A stretch of DNA of 10,296 nucleotides from Bacteroidota bacterium (lineage in GTDB: Bacteria > Bacteroidota > Bacteroidia > Bacteroidales > UBA4417): positions 1-10,296 of the forward strand of contig JAIFMH010000119.1 in NCBI GenBank assembly GCA_020048595.1, in the 5' to 3' direction. The notes beneath the pieces are model-generated. The model made no database searches and had not been told where the DNA came from. It was given only the letters and a program-made list of their open reading frames with translations. Both the position numbers and the translations under genes were made by a program. Shown here piece by piece: positions 6,387 through 10,296 of the stretch. The stretch's first letter is position 1, and each line of letters starts with the position of its first letter.

Positions 6387-6394
6387 CAAAGATA
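6387..6394 (-). promoter_or_regulatory. Bacteroidota-type -7 promoter element for fbaA
   Basis: On the minus strand the sequence reads TATCTTTG followed by CAAAAG, an exact fit to the TAnnTTTG element recognised by the primary sigma factor of Bacteroidota. It lies 38 bp upstream of the aldolase ATG, leaving a leader of about 30 nt. No good TTTG-like -33 element is present at the usual 19-21 bp spacing, so the call rests on the -7 box and its position. Confidence 0.65.
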
Positions 6395-6728
6395 CTGATT
6401 TTATTATTGATAGAGATTTTGGAAACAAAGTTAATTCTGCCGGATATAATTTTTTGATTTTTAGTCCATTCTATTGTTTTAGTGGTTCGTTTAAAATTAT
6501 CGGATGCAGGGAGACTGACGTGAGAAGTTACCTTGAAAAATTCACCTCATACAAATAGCACTTTATAGCAATTACCTTTCCTCAGCCCATTACCCGTATT
6601 AGAGTAAAATACATGATTAGCGATAGCTTCGTTCTTTTGACCTTTCAAAAAGCAATTCCGTTCAATTCATTATAGCCCCATTTTAATTTGGAAATAACAC
6701 TTCACTAATCTGACAAAATGTAATTTAA

Positions 6729-6745
6729 TGTGTCATTCTGACACA
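6729..6745. promoter_or_regulatory. Perfect inverted repeat upstream of hsp20 (candidate activator site)
   Basis: TGTGTCATTCTGACACA is a perfect 7-bp inverted repeat with a 3-bp centre. An additional TGACA half-site lies 18 bp to the left at 6711-6715. The dyad is centred about 110 bp upstream of the transcription start predicted from the sigma-54-like element, a typical distance for an enhancer bound by an NtrC-type activator. No regulator gene is in the window. Confidence 0.5.
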
Positions 6746-6821
6746 AGATTCTGAACTAATTAATTTGTGTAAAATATTGAAATACAGTTATATGGAATTT
6801 TTTGAGAAAGTAGAGTTTGAA

Positions 6822-6837
6822 TGGCATTCTCTTTGAA
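6822..6837 (+). promoter_or_regulatory. Sigma-54-like -24/-12 element for hsp20
   Basis: TGGCATTCTCTTTGAA matches the sigma-54 consensus TGGCAC-N5-TTGCA at the -24 GG and the TTG of the -12 box with exact spacing. It deviates at two places: C to T after TGGCA, and the C of the -12 GC to A. Transcription would start near 6848 and leave a leader of about 46 nt. No TAnnTTTG primary-sigma element is visible in this spacer on the plus strand, which mildly favours the reading. The altered -12 base is the main weakness. Confidence 0.4.
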
Positions 6838-6882
6838 TTTTCATTAGCAGTAACAAAAATGTCAATGTTCAACATTTTAAAA

Positions 6883-6888
6883 AGGAGG
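6883..6888 (+). promoter_or_regulatory. Strong Shine-Dalgarno sequence of hsp20
   Basis: AGGAGG lies 5 bp before the hsp20 ATG, a full anti-16S match. No other gene in this window has one, and the phylum generally uses A-rich leaders instead. It fixes the hsp20 start codon at 6894 and suggests high translation of this stress gene. Confidence 0.85.
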
Positions 6889-6893
6889 TTATT

Positions 6894-7340
6894 ATGTCAC
6901 TTGTAAAAAGAGAAAATTATTCGCCAACATGGCCTGGTTTTCTAAATGATTTCCTGAACCGGGACTGGTACGACTGGAACAATCAGAATTTCTCCCTGAC
7001 CAATACTACATTACCCTCGGTTAACATTAAGGAAACCGAAAATGAGTTTGAAGTGGAAATGGCTGCACCGGGAATGAAGAAGGACGATTTTAGAATTGAA
7101 CTCAACAACAGTGTACTTACTATCTCATCCGAAAAGCAGTCGGAAAATGAGACCAAAGAAGGTAAGACTGTTACCCGCCGTGAATTCAGCTATCAATCGT
7201 TCAGCCGCTCGTTTACGCTTCCGGCAATTGTTGAAACCGATCGGATAACGGCAAAATATGAAAATGGTATTCTGCTGATAAATATTCCGAAGAAAGAGGA
7301 AGCAAAGCCAAAACCACTGAAACAAATTCAGGTATCATAA
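6894..7340 (+). CDS. Small heat-shock protein, Hsp20/alpha-crystallin family
   Basis: ATP-independent holdase chaperone that forms oligomers and keeps unfolding proteins soluble for later refolding; cytoplasmic. The protein is 148 aa, normal for bacterial class A sHsps. It has a short variable N-terminal arm rich in aromatic residues (1-37), an alpha-crystallin domain (about 38-133) beginning LPSVNIKETENEFEVEMAAPG, and the signature A-x-x-x-N-G-[IV]-L at 120-127 (AKYENGIL). A C-terminal tail follows, with an I-x-V motif at 145-147 (IQV) that docks into neighbouring dimers. The start is fixed by the AGGAGG sequence. The gene is monocistronic: a long control region precedes it and a terminator hairpin begins 2 bp after its stop. 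Confidence 0.96.
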   Translation: MSLVKRENYSPTWPGFLNDFLNRDWYDWNNQNFSLTNTTLPSVNIKETENEFEVEMAAPGMKKDDFRIELNNSVLTISSEKQSENETKEGKTVTRREFSYQSFSRSFTLPAIVETDRITAKYENGILLINIPKKEEAKPKPLKQIQVS

Positions 7341-7342
7341 TT

Positions 7343-7366
7343 CACAGCCGGTTAACGCCGGCTGTG
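7343..7366 (+). terminator. Hairpin terminator of hsp20
   Basis: CACAGCCGG (7343-7351) and CCGGCTGTG (7358-7366) form a perfect 9-bp GC-rich stem around a TTAACG loop, starting 2 bp after the hsp20 stop codon. A T-rich stretch, TTGTTTAT, follows. The uridine run is interrupted, but stem strength and placement support termination. Confidence 0.8.
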
Positions 7367-7540
7367 TTGTTTATACTGGTTTTAATTCTGCGAGTATTCT
7401 TTTTCATTTTATAGTTCTAACGCAGATAAATTGAGTAAAAGATCTATTCCAATCATTAAATAACTCAATCCAATAGGTTTAGGAGATATACTTCACACAT
7501 ATTAAAAATCCATTTTTTAAAATTTTCTTAGATCTTTTTA

Positions 7541-7570
7541 TAAAAAAGTACAGGATATTCTAAAAAAGTA
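7541..7570. repeat. Direct repeat spaced two helical turns apart
   Basis: TAAAAAAGTA occurs at 7541-7550 and identically at 7561-7570, a 20-bp period that places both copies on the same face of the helix. The second copy runs into the 14-bp palindrome. The A-tracts may bend the DNA. A tandem protein-binding site is possible, but so is chance in such AT-rich sequence. Confidence 0.4.
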
Positions 7571-7577
7571 TACTTTT
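7564..7577. promoter_or_regulatory. 14-bp perfect palindrome upstream of araR
   Basis: AAAAGTATACTTTT is its own reverse complement, centred 25 bp (about 2.4 helical turns) from the centre of the neighbouring 19-bp dyad. Both share an AAGT/ACTT edge, so this may be a secondary or degenerate regulator site. Confidence 0.35.
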
Positions 7578-7585
7578 ATAGCCAC

Positions 7586-7604
7586 AAGTGTAAAAGATAC
7601 ACTT
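7586..7604. promoter_or_regulatory. Candidate AraR operator
   Basis: AAGTGTAAAAGATACACTT has perfect 7-bp arms (AAGTGTA and TACACTT) around a 5-bp spacer, 172 bp upstream of the regulator gene. Nudix-related regulators of this family bind palindromes near their own arabinose operons. The assignment of this dyad to AraR is inferred from position and symmetry. No second copy is visible in the 81-bp gap before araA, which suggests control of the whole block from one upstream region. Confidence 0.5.
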
Positions 7605-7776
7605 AAAAAAATGATAGCTCCAGAATCACAACTTTCCAATTTGGTGGATTACACAAATATCCATAATTTGTCAGGCATGCATACATATACAAAATTATAC
7701 TATTTGTAACAGCTCTTAAGGGTAAAAACAAAACGTGTAACAGATTTCTCATTAAATTACTACTAAACTCATAAAT

Positions 7777-8514
7777 ATGACCCGCTACTACAATGGATAC
7801 GAACAGCATCTGGTTGCACTCGATTGCATTGTATTCGGGTTCGATGAGGGCGAATTGAAACTTTTGGTACTTAAGCGAAAATTTGAACCGGCAAAGGGGG
7901 AGTGGTCGCTTATGGGTGGATTTTTAGGAAAGTCGGAGAGTCTTGATGAAGCGGCGTGCAGAATACTCAGTCAACTTACCGGACTATCCAATATTTACAT
8001 GAAGCAGCTGCTTGTTTTTAGCGATGTGGCAAGGGATCCCGGAGCCAGGACTATTTCAGTAGCGTATTATGCCCTGATAAAAATAGATGAAAACGACCGT
8101 TTACTGGCCGAAACTTATGGCGCAGAGTGGGTTCCAATTAAGCAACTTCCTCCTTTGATTTTTGACCATTCTCAGATGGTTGAAAAAGCATTGGAAGCGT
8201 TGAGGCGGAGAACATCCCGCGAACCTATAGGTTTCGAACTTTTGCCTGTGAAATTTACACTTCCACAACTTCAGTCGCTTTACGAAAGCATTTGCGGGGA
8301 GCTGCTCGACAAACGAAATTTCAGGAAACAGATACTCGAAACCGGGTTATTGGTCAAACTTGATGAGAAAGAAAAAGAATCATCCAAAAAAGGAGCCTTT
8401 TTATACAAATTCGACCACAATAAATACAACAGTTATGTCGAGAAAGGATTTCTCTTCCAGTTAAAAGTTAAAAGCGGGCATATAATTAAAGGTAATAATT
8501 CATTACAGGTCTGA
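7777..8514 (+). CDS. araR: Nudix-related transcriptional regulator, probable AraR
   Basis: A 245-aa regulator related to the NrtR family: an N-terminal Nudix-fold sensor (about 8-145) and a C-terminal winged helix (about 150-230). The Nudix box is recognisable at 48-70: GFLGKSE with Glu54, then R62, TGL at 68-70. The three positions that should be Glu in REUxEE are Ile63, Gln66 and Leu67, so metal-dependent hydrolysis is very unlikely and the domain should act as a ligand sensor. In Bacteroides thetaiotaomicron such a protein, AraR, controls L-arabinose use, and here the next gene is araA, 81 bp downstream on the same strand. The expected effector is therefore L-arabinose; this is inference from family and context. 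FTLPQLQSLYE at 160-170 starts the DNA-binding domain. The start is the ATG giving the family N-terminus; no Shine-Dalgarno sequence. Confidence 0.88.
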   Translation: MTRYYNGYEQHLVALDCIVFGFDEGELKLLVLKRKFEPAKGEWSLMGGFLGKSESLDEAACRILSQLTGLSNIYMKQLLVFSDVARDPGARTISVAYYALIKIDENDRLLAETYGAEWVPIKQLPPLIFDHSQMVEKALEALRRRTSREPIGFELLPVKFTLPQLQSLYESICGELLDKRNFRKQILETGLLVKLDEKEKESSKKGAFLYKFDHNKYNSYVEKGFLFQLKVKSGHIIKGNNSLQV

Positions 8515-8595
8515 TGCCAGAATATACGATTACGATTTCTCCTGTAGTTTTCTGCATTCATATATCGAATAAACTCAAATATAAACTTAAATAAA

Positions 8596-10080
8596 ATGAA
8601 AGAATCAAAAGAATCAGAAGTATGGTTTGTAACCGGAAGTCAACATTTGTATGGAAAAGAAACTCTTAAACAAGTTGATATTGATTCCGAAACCATTGCC
8701 AACGCATTAAACGCTTCGGCTAAAATACCGGTTAAAATTGTATTTAAGCCTGTGGTAACCACTCCTACCGAAATTTATGATATATGCCTGGCTGCTACTA
8801 CCGATAAAAATTGCATCGGTCTGATAACCTGGATGCATACCTTTTCGCCGGCAAAAATGTGGATTGGCGGGTTGAGTGTCCTCAATAAACCGTTCTTACA
8901 TCTGCATACCCAGTTTAACCGCGATATCCCCTGGAATGATATTGACATGGATTTCATGAACCTGAACCAATCGGCTCATGGCGACCGGGAATTTGGGTTT
9001 ATCTGCACCCGTTTGCGGTTGAACCGTAAGGTGGTGGTTGGACATTGGCAGGATGAAAAAGTAGTGGACAAAATTGCCGTTTGGACCCGTGCTGCTATGG
9101 GGTACAGCGAATCGAAAGGCTTAAAGGTTTGCCGGTTTGGCGACAATATGCGCGAAGTTGCGGTAACCGAAGGCGATAAAGTGGAAGCTCAGATAAAACT
9201 GGGCTGGCAAATCAGTTATCATGGAGTAGGCGATTTAGTTAAAAGTGTTGATGCTGTTACTGAATCCGAAGTTGATGAACTGATGAAAGAATATAATGCC
9301 CAATATACCATTGCAACCACCGAACTGGAGAATATCCGCTACCAGGCGAAAATTGAAATTGGCATGAAACGCTTCCTGGATAAATACAACTACAAAGCAT
9401 TTACCACTAACTTTGAAGATCTTTACGGTTTGAAACAATTACCGGGCCTGGCATCGCAACGGTTGATGGAGCAAGGGTATGGCTTTGGCGCCGAAGGCGA
9501 CTGGAAGCAATCGGCCCTGGTGCGCATCATGAAAGTAATGTCGCAGGGTTTAAAAGGAGGTTGCTCGTTTATGGAAGACTATACCTACCATTTGGATCCC
9601 AAACAGCCGGCAGTATTGAGTGCCCATATGTTGGAAATTTGTCCTTCAGTAGCTGAAAGCAAACCAGGTATCGAAGTGCATCCATTGGGAATTGGAGGTA
9701 AAGATGCACCGGCACGGTTTGTATTTAATGTTCCCGCAGGAAAAGGAATTAATGCTACCTTGGTTGATATGGGCGGACGTATGCGTATGATTGTTAACCC
9801 GGTTACTGTAATTACGCCTGAAGCACTCCCCAAACTGCCTGTTGCCCGTGCTTTATGGGTGCCTGAACCTAATCTCGAGGTTGGCGCTCATGCCTGGATT
9901 TTAGCCGGTGGCGCGCACCATACCAGCTTTAGCATGGCATTAAATACCGAATATATGGAGGACTTTGCCGAAATGCTTGGTATTGAGTTTGTTATTATCG
10001 ACAATGATACCAACATCCGTGAATTTAAACGAGAGCTTCGCAACAACGATATTTACTACAATCACAAAATTAACTCTTAA
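8596..10080 (+). CDS. araA: L-arabinose isomerase
   Basis: Converts L-arabinose to L-ribulose, the first intracellular step of the isomerase route to xylulose 5-phosphate; manganese-dependent and cytoplasmic. At 494 aa it is full length (about 500 in E. coli). The N-terminal EVWFVTGSQHLYG at 8-20 is diagnostic. The metal and catalytic residues are Glu300 (FGAEGDWKQ), Glu327 (SFMEDYTYHL), His344 (LSAHMLEICPS) and His441-442 (LAGGAHHTSFS). The start is the ATG after a typical A-rich leader. The gene lies between the Nudix-type regulator (81 bp upstream) and a symporter starting 12 bp after its stop, so at least araA and the transporter are one operon. Codon use and style match the neighbours; no sign of transfer. 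Confidence 0.98.
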   Translation: MKESKESEVWFVTGSQHLYGKETLKQVDIDSETIANALNASAKIPVKIVFKPVVTTPTEIYDICLAATTDKNCIGLITWMHTFSPAKMWIGGLSVLNKPFLHLHTQFNRDIPWNDIDMDFMNLNQSAHGDREFGFICTRLRLNRKVVVGHWQDEKVVDKIAVWTRAAMGYSESKGLKVCRFGDNMREVAVTEGDKVEAQIKLGWQISYHGVGDLVKSVDAVTESEVDELMKEYNAQYTIATTELENIRYQAKIEIGMKRFLDKYNYKAFTTNFEDLYGLKQLPGLASQRLMEQGYGFGAEGDWKQSALVRIMKVMSQGLKGGCSFMEDYTYHLDPKQPAVLSAHMLEICPSVAESKPGIEVHPLGIGGKDAPARFVFNVPAGKGINATLVDMGGRMRMIVNPVTVITPEALPKLPVARALWVPEPNLEVGAHAWILAGGAHHTSFSMALNTEYMEDFAEMLGIEFVIIDNDTNIREFKRELRNNDIYYNHKINS

Positions 10081-10092
10081 AACGCATAAAAT

Positions 10093-10296
10093 ATGAATGC
10101 AGGATTTACCGCAATTGATTACGCGATTTTTATTGGCTACGCAATTCTAATTGTAAGCCTGGGTCTTTGGCTCTCAAGAACCAAGAAAGGTGAGGAAAAG
10201 GATTCAAAAGACTATTTTCTGGCAGGAGGCACCCTGTCGTGGTGGGCCATAGGGGCATCTTTGATTGCCGCCAACATTTCAGCCGAACATTTTATT
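10093..10296 (+). CDS. Sodium/solute symporter (SSS family), N-terminal fragment; probable arabinose transporter
   Basis: The first 68 codons lie in the window; the rest is cut by the right edge. The ATG is 12 bp after the araA stop. Residues 8-27 (IDYAIFIGYAILIVSLGLWLS) form a first membrane helix. The following DYFLAGGTLSWWAIGASLIAANISAEHFI is the classic SSS-family signature of the loop and second helix, closest in style to sodium/glucose-type sugar symporters. Members couple sodium influx to solute uptake across the inner membrane. L-arabinose as substrate is inferred from the operon with araA and the AraR-type regulator. Confidence 0.9.
   Translation, partial: MNAGFTAIDYAIFIGYAILIVSLGLWLSRTKKGEEKDSKDYFLAGGTLSWWAIGASLIAANISAEHFI

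Larger units (their letters stand above)
6350..6893. other. Divergent spacer between fbaA and hsp20
   Basis: A 544-bp spacer, the longest in the window. The left end holds the aldolase promoter and the right 170 bp hold the hsp20 control region: the inverted repeat at 6729-6745, the sigma-54-like element at 6822-6837 and the Shine-Dalgarno at 6883-6888. The middle (about 6420-6700) shows no ORF with coding character, tRNA, or repeat; a 6-bp dyad TTTTGA/TCAAAA at 6635-6650 is the only structure I see there. Confidence 0.5.
7341..7776. other. Spacer between hsp20 and the arabinose regulator
   Basis: A 436-bp very AT-rich spacer. After the hsp20 terminator it has A-tract-rich DNA (about 7500-7610) containing three nested signals listed separately: a 20-bp-spaced direct repeat, a 14-bp perfect palindrome and a 19-bp dyad. 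TTGAGT at 7431-7436 and ACTCAA at 7463-7468 form a further distant inverted pair. No ORF with coding character was found, and no exact TAnnTTTG promoter element on the plus strand. Confidence 0.5.

Noticed and set aside
6635..6650. TTTTGA-CCTT-TCAAAA dyad in the middle of the fbaA-hsp20 spacer
   Set aside because: Arms are only 6 bp and AT-rich, far from both genes; expected by chance in such sequence.
7431..7468. TTGAGT...ACTCAA distant inverted pair upstream of araR
   Set aside because: Six-base arms separated by 26 bp with no extension; too weak to call a site.
7603..7809. Minus-strand 68-codon frame overlapping the araR start
   Set aside because: It lies mostly in AT-rich control DNA, has no leader or domain, and overlaps the real regulator gene and the operator candidate.

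Overview
The window looks like a piece of chromosome from a free-living member of the Bacteroidota, most likely order Bacteroidales or Marinilabiliales. Four things point there: Shine-Dalgarno sequences are almost absent, a TAnnTTTG-type -7 promoter element precedes the aldolase gene, the arabinose regulator is of the Nudix-related AraR type known from Bacteroides, and the spacers are AT-rich. The order-level placement is inference from protein style, not from a marker gene.

Layout. Positions 1-2302 carry three minus-strand genes: the N-terminus of an arginine deiminase (cut by the window edge), queG (last step of queuosine biosynthesis) and ruvB (Holliday-junction branch migration). The spacers around these three genes contain five short tracts with 7- or 8-bp periodicity and unrelated words. 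Positions 2694-5156 hold a plus-strand stress cluster: a two-domain universal stress protein, a small exported SPOR-domain protein 16 bp downstream, then a second, paralogous two-domain universal stress protein after a 344-bp spacer. A bidirectional terminator at 5185-5215 separates this cluster from the convergent class II fructose-bisphosphate aldolase gene (5270-6349, minus). Positions 6894-7340 encode a small heat-shock protein with the only strong Shine-Dalgarno sequence in the window. Upstream of it are a sigma-54-like -24/-12 element and a perfect 7+3+7 inverted repeat. Positions 7777-10296 are an L-arabinose block: araR-like regulator, araA (L-arabinose isomerase) and the start of a sodium/solute symporter.

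How the parts fit. The arabinose block is a self-contained uptake, first-step and regulator unit; kinase and epimerase genes are expected just beyond the right edge. A perfect 19-bp dyad in the araR upstream region is the best operator candidate. The Usp/SPOR/Usp and Hsp20 genes form a stress neighbourhood. The deiminase, queG, ruvB and aldolase genes are housekeeping or metabolic genes with no obvious shared function.

Most of the window is ordinary core genome. The points most worth checking are an apparent in-frame loss of about 25 residues near the N-terminus of QueG, the possible sigma-54 control of hsp20, the AraR operator candidate, the periodic spacer tracts, and the Usp-SPOR pairing. 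I found no CRISPR array, transposase, phage gene, tRNA or rRNA.
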